DNA of 64,000 nt from an uncultured Mucilaginibacter sp. (lineage in GTDB: Bacteria > Bacteroidota > Bacteroidia > Sphingobacteriales > Sphingobacteriaceae): contig CAJYJH010000041.1 in the NCBI GenBank assembly GCA_913775265.1, positions 62,001 through 126,000 on the forward strand, in the 5' to 3' direction. The notes below the pieces were generated by a model. The model saw nothing but the letters and a program-made list of their open reading frames with translations, was not told the origin of the DNA and made no database searches. Both the position numbers and the translations under genes were made by a program. Positions 26,254 through 35,814 of the stretch are shown here, piece after piece; position 1 is the first letter of the stretch; every line of letters starts with the position of its first letter.

Positions 26254-27573
26254 ATGCAGTCACTCCGTAAAATATGCCTGGTGCTTAGCGGCCTTGCGGC
26301 TGTAGTGTTGTTGTGGGGTATTTTTAGTACTCAACGTCAGCTATGGGAGCCGGCGGCGGTAAGCCTGTGTTTGTTTGGTGCGATTGGCTTAGGGGCTGTG
26401 CCTGCGCTATCCAGCTACCAGTACACTGCCTGGATTATTACAGCCGTAGTAGCTGCCATGATTTACCCTTCCGCTTTTTTAAAATGGGGCGGTTTCGATC
26501 TGCGCAATAAGTGGCTCATCCTGATTGTAGTGCAAATGGTGATGTTCGGCATGGGCATCCAAATGAGTCTGCGCGATTTTACGGGTTTGGGCAGTACGGG
26601 TAAAGGCGTGTTGATTGGTTTAGCCTGTCATTTTACAGTGATGCCCCTAATGGGCTTTTTGCTCACTAAAATATTCCATTTTGAGCCGGAGATAGCTTCG
26701 GGTATTATTTTGATCGGATCCTGTTCGAGTGGGTTAGCATCCAATGTGATGGTTTACCTGGCCAGGGCTAACCTGGTTTTATCGGTAACGGTAACTGCCA
26801 TGGCCACGCTGGCTGCTCCGTTTCTGACGCCGGTATTGATGAAATTACTGGCGGGTACGCTGATCCAGATCAAATTCATTAGTATGATGATGGAAATCAT
26901 CAAGATTGTTTTAGTACCCATCGGTGCTGCTTTACTGCATGATTATTTAAAGCGGGCAGACGCCGCCGGACGTAGAATGGTTTACATCATAGGTGTTGCT
27001 TGTGTGGCCTATCTGCTTGCTCTACCTGCGGGTTTATATCATTTTTATGAAACTCATTTTTCTGAAGCCGGATTGCAGTCGGCCGAGGTATTTGGCTTTT
27101 TAGTGGGGGCTTTTGTAGTAGGCATGGTGTACCATCAAATTTACAGAGCTAAACCCGAGGTAGATAAATTCATTCCTTACCTGTCCATGTTCGGCATAGT
27201 CTACTTCACTGCCGTAACCACTGCTGCCGGTCGCGAAAACTTATTAAATGTAGGCCTTCTACTTTTCCTGGCATCAGTAATTCATAACGGTGCCGGTTAC
27301 TTCTTCGGTTACTGGCTCAGCCGTTTGTTTAAACTGGACAAAAACTCCGCCCGTACGGTCGCCTTCGAGGTCGGTTTACAAAATGGTGGTATGGCCTCGG
27401 GCTTAGCCGGTACTATGGGTAAGCTGGCCACGGTAGGTTTGGCTGCGGCCGTGTTTAGTCCCTGGATGAATATTTCGGGCTCCTTGTTGGCTAACTACTG
27501 GCGCAGGCGACCGGTTGAGCAGGAAGGAGAAAAGAACTTAGCTCATGTCGAGAAAGCTGAGGTCGGTAAATAA
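26254..27573 (+). CDS. BASS-family (bile acid:sodium symporter-like) transporter
   Basis: This 439-residue membrane protein carries the BASS signatures GSCSSGLASNVMVYLAR, corresponding to the crossing helix of the sodium site, and FEVGLQNGGMASGLA, the second crossing motif. Family members usually have around 300-330 residues. This one carries two or three extra hydrophobic segments at the N-terminus (residues 1-75) and a charged C-terminal tail. BASS proteins move organic acids such as pyruvate, pantoate or bile acids with sodium, so this is likely an importer or exporter of the acid handled by the operon (inference). It is the last gene of the operon. Confidence 0.85.
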   Translation: MQSLRKICLVLSGLAAVVLLWGIFSTQRQLWEPAAVSLCLFGAIGLGAVPALSSYQYTAWIITAVVAAMIYPSAFLKWGGFDLRNKWLILIVVQMVMFGMGIQMSLRDFTGLGSTGKGVLIGLACHFTVMPLMGFLLTKIFHFEPEIASGIILIGSCSSGLASNVMVYLARANLVLSVTVTAMATLAAPFLTPVLMKLLAGTLIQIKFISMMMEIIKIVLVPIGAALLHDYLKRADAAGRRMVYIIGVACVAYLLALPAGLYHFYETHFSEAGLQSAEVFGFLVGAFVVGMVYHQIYRAKPEVDKFIPYLSMFGIVYFTAVTTAAGRENLLNVGLLLFLASVIHNGAGYFFGYWLSRLFKLDKNSARTVAFEVGLQNGGMASGLAGTMGKLATVGLAAAVFSPWMNISGSLLANYWRRRPVEQEGEKNLAHVEKAEVGK

Positions 27574-27646
27574 ACTAATAGTAAATGGCACAAGACATTA
27601 AAAAATACACTATCACGCGACACTATCAGTAAAGAGTCCATTAAAA

Positions 27647-27683
27647 CAAAAGCGCCTTGTAACTAACTTACAAGGCGCTTTTG
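27647..27683. terminator. Bidirectional terminator between the acid-catabolism operon and sucC
   Basis: A perfect 16-bp stem, CAAAAGCGCCTTGTAA / TTACAAGGCGCTTTTG, with a 5-nt loop. It is flanked by A-rich and T-rich ends in both directions and lies between convergent genes ending at 27573 (+) and 27706 (-), so it should serve both. Confidence 0.9.
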
Positions 27684-27705
27684 GTATTTAAGTAATGTAT
27701 TAAGT

Positions 27706-28896
27706 TTATGCTAACACTTCTTTAACACGTTCTGCAGCTTCTTTTAACAGGATAGCTGAGAATACTTTCAGACCTGAGTTATCAATCAGTTCTTTCGCTT
27801 CTTTAGCGTTAGTACCTTGTAAACGTACAATGATAGGTACAGGGATGTTACCAATTTCCTGGTAAGCATCAATTACACCTTGCGCAACACGGTCGCAACG
27901 AACAATACCACCAAAGATGTTGATCAAAATAGCTTTAACGTTCGGGTCTTTTAAGATGATGTTGAAAGCAGCTTTAACAGTTTGTGCGTTGGCAGTACCA
28001 CCTACGTCCAAAAAGTTAGCTGGCTCGCCACCGGCAATTTTAATGATGTCCATAGTAGCCATGGCTAAACCGGCACCATTAACCATACAACCTACGTTAC
28101 CATCTAATTTAACATAGTTTAAGTTAGAGTGGCTGGCTTCAACCTCCATTGGGTCTTCCTCGTTCGTATCGCGCAGGGCAGCGTAATCTGCATGGCGGTA
28201 CAAAGCGTTGTCATCCAGGTTAACTTTAGCGTCAACGGCTAAAATTTTATTGTCAGATGTTTTTAATACCGGGTTAATCTCAAACTGCGAAGAGTCGGTT
28301 GCATCATAAGCTTTGTATAAAGCACCGATAAATTTAACCATGTCTTTAAAAGCTTCGCCAGATAAGCCCAGGTTAAAGGCAATTTTACGAGCCTGGAAAC
28401 CTTGTAAACCTACTTTAGGGTCAATCTCTTCTTTATGTATCAGGTGAGGAGTAGAGTGAGCTACTTCTTCAATGTCCATACCACCTTCGGTAGAGTACAT
28501 AATGATATTGCGGCCTTTAGCACGATCAAGCAATACGCTCATGTAAAACTCTTTGGTTTCGCTATCGCCCGGGTAATAAACGTCTTGTGCAATTAATACT
28601 TTGTGTACTTTTTTGCCTTCCGGACCGGTTTGCGGAGTAACCAGTTGCATACCTAAAATATCACCGGCTTTTTCTTTAACCTCATCAAGGTTTTTAGCTA
28701 ATTTAACACCACCACCTTTACCACGGCCGCCGGCATGGATTTGGGCTTTAACAACTACCCAGCTCGAGCCGAAATCTTCTTTCATTTTTTGGGCAGCCTC
28801 AACAGCTTGTTCAACAGTATCGGCTACAATGCCTTCCTGTACCCTTACGCCAAAACTTTTTAGTATGGCTTTACCCTGATATTCGTGAATATTCAT
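27706..28896 (-). CDS. sucC: Succinyl-CoA synthetase, ADP-forming, beta subunit
   Basis: This 396-residue TCA-cycle enzyme subunit forms succinyl-CoA synthetase with the alpha subunit (not in the window). It begins MNIHEYQGKAILKSFGV, the standard SucC start, has the ATP-grasp segment VVVKAQIHAGGRGKGGGVK and, in the C-terminal domain, INIFGGIVRCDRVAQGV. Length is normal. It is a single gene, divergent from the ABC ATPase at 29103, and shares its terminator with the operon on the other strand. Confidence 0.96.
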   Translation of the reverse strand: MNIHEYQGKAILKSFGVRVQEGIVADTVEQAVEAAQKMKEDFGSSWVVVKAQIHAGGRGKGGGVKLAKNLDEVKEKAGDILGMQLVTPQTGPEGKKVHKVLIAQDVYYPGDSETKEFYMSVLLDRAKGRNIIMYSTEGGMDIEEVAHSTPHLIHKEEIDPKVGLQGFQARKIAFNLGLSGEAFKDMVKFIGALYKAYDATDSSQFEINPVLKTSDNKILAVDAKVNLDDNALYRHADYAALRDTNEEDPMEVEASHSNLNYVKLDGNVGCMVNGAGLAMATMDIIKIAGGEPANFLDVGGTANAQTVKAAFNIILKDPNVKAILINIFGGIVRCDRVAQGVIDAYQEIGNIPVPIIVRLQGTNAKEAKELIDNSGLKVFSAILLKEAAERVKEVLA

Positions 28897-29090
28897 GTCT
28901 TGTGAAGAATTTGCGGTAAATCTACAATTTCAGTTGTATTTAAAAAACCGGATTGGACATTTTATGCAAATACCGCAATTAAGGTATCCGTTTCATTGTA
29001 AAGATCAGCTTTTGCCACGCTATATTAAACAGACATATAACAAAGGGGGGATTGATAAACCGCCGATTAGGCAAGGCTATGTTTTTTATC

Positions 29091-29098
29091 TATTTTTG
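29091..29098 (+). promoter_or_regulatory. -7 promoter box abutting the ABC ATPase start
   Basis: TATTTTTG fits TAnnTTTG, and only 4 nt separate it from the ATG at 29103. If used, transcription would begin at or very near the start codon, giving an almost leaderless message. No TTG is present at the expected -33 distance. Confidence 0.45.
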
Positions 29099-29102
29099 CG
29101 AC

Positions 29103-29756
29103 ATGCTGAAAGCACTCGGTATTCAGAAATACTATAATAAGCTCCACATTTTAAAAGGGGTTAACTTGGAAGTACAACAAGGCGAAATTGTAACTATTGT
29201 TGGAGCATCCGGTGCCGGCAAAAGCTCTTTGCTTAACATCATCGGTACACTGGATAAACCCGATGGCGGGCAGCTGTTTATGGATGAACTGGAAATTAGT
29301 AAGCTCAACAATAAACAGCTCAGTCACTTTCGCAACACGCAAATAGGCTTTATATTCCAGTTTCACCATTTGCTGGCCGAGTTTGATGCTATTGAGAATG
29401 TATGCATCCCGGCGTTTATAGCAGGAACGGCCAAAGCTGATGCACAAAAGCGTGCCGCTGAGTTGCTGGATATGCTGGGCTTGAGCAGCCGCATACATCA
29501 TAAACCCAATCAACTATCAGGTGGTGAGCAGCAGCGCGTGGCCGTAGCAAGGGCTTTAATTAATAAACCGGCTTTAGTATTGGCTGATGAGCCATCGGGT
29601 AACCTGGATTCGGCCAATGCCCGCGATTTGCATGAATTGTTTATCAACCTGCGCAATAATTTTAATCAAACATTTGTGATTGTAACCCACAACGAAGACC
29701 TGGCCGATTTATCAGACCGTAAGGTGGTGATGAAAGACGGACTGATTGTGAATTAA
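29103..29756 (+). CDS. ABC transporter ATP-binding protein, LolD-like
   Basis: This 217-residue ATPase starts at MLKALGIQKYYNKL. An upstream in-frame ATG at 29052 would add 17 residues but does not fit LolD-type starts. Motifs are Walker A GASGAGKSS, signature LSGGEQQRVAVARAL, Walker B LVLADEPSGNLD and the H-loop VTHNEDL. The class (LolD/MacB/FtsE) works with FtsX-like permeases in lipoprotein release or export. No permease is adjacent; in Bacteroidota LolD and LolC/E genes are often apart. A small protein and a HAD-like protein follow with 3-bp and overlapping junctions. Confidence 0.88.
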   Translation: MLKALGIQKYYNKLHILKGVNLEVQQGEIVTIVGASGAGKSSLLNIIGTLDKPDGGQLFMDELEISKLNNKQLSHFRNTQIGFIFQFHHLLAEFDAIENVCIPAFIAGTAKADAQKRAAELLDMLGLSSRIHHKPNQLSGGEQQRVAVARALINKPALVLADEPSGNLDSANARDLHELFINLRNNFNQTFVIVTHNEDLADLSDRKVVMKDGLIVN

Positions 29757-29759
29757 ACT

Positions 29760-30065
29760 ATGGCTTCAATTCTGATCACCGGGGCCAGTATGGCCAAAGC
29801 CTACCGGCTCAAAAATACTTTGCCCGCTGCCGAGGTGTTGTTGGGTGATTATCTGGATTTACCCGAAGTGATGATTAAATCCGGACAAATGATAAAGTTG
29901 CCAAATCCGCAGGGCGAATCTTACCCGCACCAAATGCTGGCACTTTGCCTGGATTACGGGTTTGATACGGTTTATGTATTACACCCTGACGAAATGCGGG
30001 CACTTGCTCCCTCCACTCAATTGTTTAACGAGTACGGCATCAACTTCCAAACTATTCATGATTAA
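29760..30065 (+). CDS. Small Rossmann-like protein of unknown function
   Basis: This 101-residue protein is not recognised. It begins MASILITGASMAKAYRLKN, a beta-strand and glycine-turn pattern like the N-terminal pre-ATP-grasp or nucleotide-binding domain, followed by AAEVLLGDYLDLP, but it is too short for a complete enzyme. It lies 3 bp after the ABC ATPase and overlaps the HAD-like gene by 8 bases, so it is a real operon member. Confidence 0.6.
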   Translation: MASILITGASMAKAYRLKNTLPAAEVLLGDYLDLPEVMIKSGQMIKLPNPQGESYPHQMLALCLDYGFDTVYVLHPDEMRALAPSTQLFNEYGINFQTIHD

Positions 30066-30657
30066 GTACAGCGATATCGATCCGCGCATTAACGCCTTTG
30101 TTTTTGAGCTGGATAACGTGTTGTTTCCTGAAAAAGACTATCTATACCAGGTATACTACCTTTTTGCAGGTTACCTGGAGTATACAGAACTGCTGGATGC
30201 CAAGGTGCTGGTTAGTTTGATGGTAAGCACATATGAGCAAAGCGGCGCGTCTGCCGTGTTTGATACGTTAAAGGAACGTTTCAAGGTAGATGAGAAATAC
30301 CGTTTCAACTTTGAGCATTTGCATACGGCAGCACAGGTGCCTTTGATGCTGTACATCTATCCCGAAATGTTAACCTTATTGCAGGACATTGTGGTTGACC
30401 GCAAGCAGATTTTTATTTTAACCAACGGTAACCCGCAACAGCAGCTCAATAAAATAAAGCATACCGACTGGCAGGGGTTGGAAAAATACCTGACCTGCTA
30501 TTTTGCTGACGAAATTGCGCCCAAACCCGAACCTGACGCATTGCATTTCGTGATTGAAAAACACAGTTTGCAACGTCGCGAAATACTCATGATCGGCGCC
30601 TCTCAAAACGATGAGTTGTGCGCCGAAGCTGCCGGTGTCGACTATATTTCTGTATAG
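30058..30657 (+). CDS. HAD-superfamily protein with altered catalytic motifs
   Basis: This 199-residue protein has HAD topology. The start is set at 30058 (MIKYSDIDPRINAF), overlapping the upstream gene by 8 bases; an earlier frame-open stretch is out of context. Motif I reads FVFELDNVL, so Glu17 replaces the nucleophilic Asp. Motif II is ILTNGNP, the motif III Lys is in APKPEP, and motif IV is LMIGASQNDE, where the usual GDS-x-x-D Asp is Ala. Loss of the nucleophile means normal phosphatase activity is unlikely. It may be a regulatory or binding pseudo-enzyme. Cap helices (about residues 30-110) are present. Confidence 0.75.
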   Translation: MIKYSDIDPRINAFVFELDNVLFPEKDYLYQVYYLFAGYLEYTELLDAKVLVSLMVSTYEQSGASAVFDTLKERFKVDEKYRFNFEHLHTAAQVPLMLYIYPEMLTLLQDIVVDRKQIFILTNGNPQQQLNKIKHTDWQGLEKYLTCYFADEIAPKPEPDALHFVIEKHSLQRREILMIGASQNDELCAEAAGVDYISV

Positions 30658-30728
30658 CTAAAACTATCTTCTGCATTCGATAATTTATTGGTATATTGTC
30701 CGTTAAAGAAAAAATATTGAAAGATAGG

Positions 30729-32264
30729 ATGAAGAGGCATGTTTACTTTTTTTTATTGTTTGCGATTGCATTTACATCATGTAAAAAGGATCGCGTCACT
30801 GACGTTTCCGTAACTTCTACAGGCACAGGGGGGAGTACTGGTGGTTCTACAGCTTCTAACGATGATTTGTTGAAAGATTCTGTTTACATGTACGCGCAGG
30901 AAGAATATTTATGGAATGACGCTTTGCCGTCGGCAAGCGTATTTAACCCAAGGCAATACACTGGAAGCTCGACTGTAGCCGCTTTACAGGCCGAGGTTGA
31001 CGCTCTTTCTCAAATTAAAATAAATCCGTCTACAGGAAAGCCTTATGAGTATGATACGCAGTACCCGGGTACATCGAAATACTCTTATGTAGACCAAGGG
31101 CAAGCAGCTACCTCAATAGGTGGTACCGGCGGCGATTTTGGGTTTTTTGTATTTTATCAATCCAGTTCAGATTTACGGGTAAGGTATGTTATCCCTAATT
31201 CGCCTGCTGCCACAGCCGGTTTGGTGCGTGGTTATAAAGTTACGGCTATTAACGGTACTACTAATCTGGCTTACTCCTCAAGCAGTGACCCAATAATAAC
31301 TTTCGTGGGTAATGCGCTGTCGGGCAATAGCATCACTTTAACTTTGCAAAAGCCTGATAACAGTAATTTTACCACTACCATTAATAAAGGTACCTATACT
31401 ATTAACCCGGTAATGAAGTATACTACCATTACCACATCAAGCGGTAAAAAGGTAGGTTACTTCGCTTTAAAATCGTTTACTACATTAGCTAACGCGCAGG
31501 CTAAAATTGATGAAGCGTTTAACAGCTTTATTGCAAACAACGTTACCGAAATGGTTGTTGACTTACGCTACAATGGTGGCGGTGCTGTTGAGACTTCTCA
31601 GTATATCGCCAATTATCTGGTACCAGCTGCGAAAAGCGGTTCTTTAATGTATACTGAAAACTTTAACAGTAAATTGCAGAACGATATTTACCCTTTACTG
31701 GCCAAAAAATACCGGATTGATAAAGGTGATTTTAGTGTAGCCAACAATACGTTCAACTTCGCTAAAAAAGGTTCACTTAATTTAAGTCGCGTATTCTTTA
31801 TTGTTACCGGGGGCACAGCGTCCGCAAGTGAGTTATTGATCAATAACTTGAACCCGGTAATGAATGTGCAGATTATCGGTCAAACCTCTTATGGTAAACC
31901 GGTTGGTTTTTTTGGTATACCTTTGGGCAGCCGGTCTGAATATGATTTGTATTTAGCCGAATTTGAAAGCCGTAACTCGGCAGGTAAGGCGGACTTTTAC
32001 CAAGGCATGGTACCGGGCGGAAACTTTGCCGGTGTAGTAGCCAATGATGATTACACCAAAGACTTTGGCGACCCAACCGAAGGCTTGTTGTCACGTGCGA
32101 TAAACTACGTAGAGAAAGGAACCTTTGCGGTGCCTACTTATCAAACTAATAGCTTAAATGATAACCAGGTTAGCGACCGTGCTAAAGCCAATAGTATATT
32201 AGACGAAAAGCTGCACGAGTTTAAAGGCGCCATACATACACGCGACTTACAAGCCATACATTAA
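30729..32264 (+). CDS. S41-family (C-terminal processing) protease lipoprotein with PDZ domain
   Basis: This 511-residue surface or periplasmic serine protease starts at ATG 30729 (MKRHVYFFLLFAIAFTSC), which gives a lipoprotein signal with lipobox FTSC. The earlier TTG at 30696 would place charged residues ahead of the signal. A Gly/Ser/Thr linker follows. A PDZ domain (YVIPNSPAATAGLVRGYKV) precedes the S41 core, with DLRYNGGG, the nucleophile Ser in GGTASASELL, and Lys in TSYGKPVG. It is similar to lipid-anchored S41 peptidases common in this phylum. The stop lies 7 bp from the convergent smc stop, with no terminator between them. Confidence 0.88.
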   Translation: MKRHVYFFLLFAIAFTSCKKDRVTDVSVTSTGTGGSTGGSTASNDDLLKDSVYMYAQEEYLWNDALPSASVFNPRQYTGSSTVAALQAEVDALSQIKINPSTGKPYEYDTQYPGTSKYSYVDQGQAATSIGGTGGDFGFFVFYQSSSDLRVRYVIPNSPAATAGLVRGYKVTAINGTTNLAYSSSSDPIITFVGNALSGNSITLTLQKPDNSNFTTTINKGTYTINPVMKYTTITTSSGKKVGYFALKSFTTLANAQAKIDEAFNSFIANNVTEMVVDLRYNGGGAVETSQYIANYLVPAAKSGSLMYTENFNSKLQNDIYPLLAKKYRIDKGDFSVANNTFNFAKKGSLNLSRVFFIVTGGTASASELLINNLNPVMNVQIIGQTSYGKPVGFFGIPLGSRSEYDLYLAEFESRNSAGKADFYQGMVPGGNFAGVVANDDYTKDFGDPTEGLLSRAINYVEKGTFAVPTYQTNSLNDNQVSDRAKANSILDEKLHEFKGAIHTRDLQAIH

Positions 32265-32271
32265 TAGAAAG

Positions 32272-35200
32272 TTAGTCGGCCAGTTGGCGTAAGTCAACTG
32301 GCACTACTCGCGAAATACCTTGCTCAACCATAGTTACACCGTACACAATATCGGTGCTGGCTATGGTTCTTTTGTTATGCGACACAATGATGAATTGTGA
32401 ACCGGATGAGAATTTACGGATGATATTGTTGAACTTGTCAATATTGGTATCATCTAAAGGGGCATCAACCTCATCAAATATACAGAAGGGGGCAGGCTTT
32501 AACAGGTAAAGTGAAAATAATATGGCGGTAGCCGTAAGCGTTTTTTCGCCACCCGATAATTGGTTGATGGACAACGGACGTTTCCCTTTAGGTTTGGCAA
32601 TAATATCAATATCCGACTCCAGCGGATGATTGGGATCCGTTAAAATCAAATCGCACGAATCTTCCTCGTTAAACAGCGATCGAAACACTTTAATAAAGTT
32701 TTCGCGTACCAGGGTAAACGCTGCCATAAATTTCTCGCGGGCAGTATCATCAATTTCCTGAATGGTAGAAAGCAATGAGGCCTTGGCTTCCATCAGGTCT
32801 TTTTTTTGCGATTGGATAAATTCGTACCGGTCGTTCATTTCTTTAAATGCTTCGAGCGCCATTGGGTTAATGGCGCCAAAATCATCCAGCTGTTTTTTTA
32901 GTTTTTCGGTGCGTTCGCGTAAGTCCTGTTCGTTCTCGCCAGCAGGTATTTCGGTTTCAAGTAGATCGTTAATATCGATGTTGAATTCAACGGCCAAACG
33001 CTCTTTTAGTGCATTGAGCTCCAGTTTGAGGTTGTTGCGCTTATCTTTCAGCTCGTTTTCAATCACGTCGGCCTGGTCTTTTTGCCGGCGTAATTGAGTG
33101 ATGGAATTTTCTGTTTCTGTAATCTGTCCGCGTAAGGCATAATAGTCCTGCTCGGCAGTACGGGTGGCCTGTTCCAGTTCTTCACGCTGGCTGTACATTT
33201 CCAGCAGTTCTTCGTCCGAAAAATCGGTTTGCTGCAAAGTTTCCAATAGGGCAGCCTGTACCTTCTGCATTTCGGCAGTGTTGTTATTAACACGAACATC
33301 CAGGCTATCCTGTTGCGTTTCGCGATACTCCAGGTCTTTCATCAGCCCCGAAACCTTGTTTTGCTGCTGATGAAAACGGATGTTTTCTTGGTTATAGGCG
33401 TTGCTCTGTACGGTGGTGTACTCGTTCAGCTCGTTAAAGGCCTGCTGCCTATCCAAAAGCAAGTCGCTTTGAATTTCTTTCTGCGTTTTTAACTCGGCCA
33501 GTTGGGGTTGTAACTGATGCTCCTGTGCCCGAATATCACTTATTTTGCGGGAAATATCTTCCTTTCGGTTGCGGCTGTTGGTAATGAAGGTTTGGTATTG
33601 CTCGCGCCTGGTAGTTACGGTAACCAATTCGGTATGCAGGCGATTAAGCTCCTGTTGCTTTTGTTGTATTTCGGCGGAACGGCCTGATGCTTTTAAGGCA
33701 GTCAGCTTACTTTGCAATGCTTCAATATCTACTTTGTAATTGGCTATCAGCTGCTCAAACTGCCTGATCTCTTTAGCCAGGTTTTCGAGGTTTTTAGCCC
33801 GGCCAATACGCTTGCCTTCAAATAAGCCTACCGAGCCGCCAGCCATGCTAAATTTCGATTTACTAAATTTGCCGCTTTTACCCAGTAAAATAACTCCTTG
33901 TGGCACCGGTGTATTGTTCAGGTCGCTTTCGCTGGCATCATTCACCAGGTAAACATTTCGTAATATATAATTACACAATGGGCTGTAGCGTGCTTCGGTT
34001 TCTATAACCTGTAAAGCCGGGGTCCACCCATCGGGTACTGCGGCTGGCTCTACAGCAGGCAAGGCAGCATAATGTTTGAGAATGAAGAACTGCGCGCGGC
34101 CTTTGGATGCATTGCGGAGCAGATTGATAGCCTTAATGGCATTATCATAATCCTCAACTACAAAATAGTTCATCAACGGTTCCAGGTAGTTCTCAATCGC
34201 CACGCGGTATTCCTCTCGGCAAAACAAAATGTCGCTGAATAACGTGATATTCTTCACCCAGTCGGCATGCTTTTTTAAAAACCGGATCGACTCCGGGAAC
34301 CCTTCCAGGTTATCAACCAAACTCTTGGTCAGGTTATACTCATTCTGCTTAGCGTCCAACTGGCGGGTATGTTGTGATAGCTGTTCGCGGCTGTCTGCAA
34401 TGCTAACTTCTGTCTCTGTGATCTGAAACTGTAACTTATTTTCAAACTCTACGTCCAACCTATGTTCATCCTGAGCTGTTTCAGTACGGTATTCGAGCTC
34501 TGTTACCAGCTGATTAAAGTGTGACAACTCTACCTCGCGACTGGCAGTATCTTCCATGTTACGCTGGCTTTCCTGTTCCAAAGCTTGCTGTTGTATGCGT
34601 AAAATATCCAGCTCTTTTTCGGTTTGGTAAATCAGGTTCTGCAGCCGGTTATTAATGCTGGTCAGTTCGTTTAGTTCGGCGCGCGCATCTGTTTGTTCCG
34701 AGCGTAGTTCATCAACGGCTTGTTTTATATCAGCTACCTTATTGCGGATAATTTCCAGATTTTCTTCTTCCTGTAGTTTTTCTTCACTCAACCGTTTAAT
34801 ATTATACAGCACATGATTAAGCTGGTTACGGTCGCGTTCCAGCTCTTCGGTAAGGCGAGTTTCTTTATCACGCTGAAACTTGAGTTGCTCATTTTTGATT
34901 TTCTTTTCGCTCTCGTAAGCACGTATTTTGGCCACAAACTCATTGGTGGCTTTTTGCTGAACCGACAAATTTTTTTCGCGGGTAAGATGATCCAGCTTTT
35001 GTTGTTGCAGGGCGGCTTCCAGCGTATCAATCTGTGTAGCTATTCCGAGGCGTTCTTCGCGATGTTTTTGTTCTTGCTCCTCAATTCGTAGCAACGAATC
35101 ACTAAAGGATGTAATACGAAATGAAGCCAGCATGATACTGAGCGATTTGTATTGCTCTTTTAGCCGGTAATAACGCTCCGTTTTTTTTGCTTGATTTTCG

Positions 35201-35814
35201 AGTGTTTTCAGGTTCTTTTCAATCTCGAAAAGCAAATCCTGCACCCGCTCCAAATCAGCCTCAGTATCTTTAAGTTTATTGAAAGTCTGCTTTTTACGAA
35301 GCTTATACTTGGATATACCGGACGCTTCTTCGAATAAATTACGACGCGAACCTTCTTTGTTGGTAATAATCTCATCGATCATTTTAAGCTCGATGATAGA
35401 GTAGGAATCTGACCCTATGCCGGTATCTAAAAAAAGATCGGTGATATCTTTAAGCCGGCATTGCACATCATTAAGGCGGTACTCGCTTTCGCCGGTACGG
35501 TAAAGTTTACGGGTCAGCGTCACCTGCGAAAACTCGGTAGGCAGAACGTTTTTGGTGTTATCGAACGTAAGCGATACTTCGGCCAAGTTGGCAGGCTTTC
35601 GGCTTTTAGTGCCGTTAAAGATGATGTTCTCCATCTTCTCCGACCGCAGCGCCCGGGTGCTCTGCTCGCCTAATACCCAGCGGATAGAGTCGACTACATT
35701 TGATTTACCGCAGCCATTGGGGCCTACAATAGCCGTAACCCCTTCGTTAAAGTTAATCGTAATTTTATCGCCAAAGCTCTTAAAGCCTTTAACTTCTAAC
35801 TTTGTTAACTGCAT
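32272..35814 (-). CDS. smc: Chromosome segregation protein SMC
   Basis: This 1180-residue SMC ATPase of the condensin complex compacts and resolves chromosomes with ScpA and ScpB (not in the window). The N-terminal head has Walker A VGPNGCGKSN. Long coiled coils (about 170-500 and 680-1020) flank a hinge near 510-660. The C-terminal head has LSGGEKTLTA and Walker B FCIFDEVDAPLDD. Full length and intact. Confidence 0.97.
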   Translation of the reverse strand: MQLTKLEVKGFKSFGDKITINFNEGVTAIVGPNGCGKSNVVDSIRWVLGEQSTRALRSEKMENIIFNGTKSRKPANLAEVSLTFDNTKNVLPTEFSQVTLTRKLYRTGESEYRLNDVQCRLKDITDLFLDTGIGSDSYSIIELKMIDEIITNKEGSRRNLFEEASGISKYKLRKKQTFNKLKDTEADLERVQDLLFEIEKNLKTLENQAKKTERYYRLKEQYKSLSIMLASFRITSFSDSLLRIEEQEQKHREERLGIATQIDTLEAALQQQKLDHLTREKNLSVQQKATNEFVAKIRAYESEKKIKNEQLKFQRDKETRLTEELERDRNQLNHVLYNIKRLSEEKLQEEENLEIIRNKVADIKQAVDELRSEQTDARAELNELTSINNRLQNLIYQTEKELDILRIQQQALEQESQRNMEDTASREVELSHFNQLVTELEYRTETAQDEHRLDVEFENKLQFQITETEVSIADSREQLSQHTRQLDAKQNEYNLTKSLVDNLEGFPESIRFLKKHADWVKNITLFSDILFCREEYRVAIENYLEPLMNYFVVEDYDNAIKAINLLRNASKGRAQFFILKHYAALPAVEPAAVPDGWTPALQVIETEARYSPLCNYILRNVYLVNDASESDLNNTPVPQGVILLGKSGKFSKSKFSMAGGSVGLFEGKRIGRAKNLENLAKEIRQFEQLIANYKVDIEALQSKLTALKASGRSAEIQQKQQELNRLHTELVTVTTRREQYQTFITNSRNRKEDISRKISDIRAQEHQLQPQLAELKTQKEIQSDLLLDRQQAFNELNEYTTVQSNAYNQENIRFHQQQNKVSGLMKDLEYRETQQDSLDVRVNNNTAEMQKVQAALLETLQQTDFSDEELLEMYSQREELEQATRTAEQDYYALRGQITETENSITQLRRQKDQADVIENELKDKRNNLKLELNALKERLAVEFNIDINDLLETEIPAGENEQDLRERTEKLKKQLDDFGAINPMALEAFKEMNDRYEFIQSQKKDLMEAKASLLSTIQEIDDTAREKFMAAFTLVRENFIKVFRSLFNEEDSCDLILTDPNHPLESDIDIIAKPKGKRPLSINQLSGGEKTLTATAILFSLYLLKPAPFCIFDEVDAPLDDTNIDKFNNIIRKFSSGSQFIIVSHNKRTIASTDIVYGVTMVEQGISRVVPVDLRQLAD

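Noticed and set aside
29052..29102. Earlier ATG for the LolD-like ATPase
   Set aside because: The 17 extra residues do not match the family, and the -7 box would lie inside the coding region.
30696..30728. TTG start for the S41 protease
   Set aside because: It would place a charged stretch ahead of the lipoprotein signal; the ATG at 30729 opens the signal directly.
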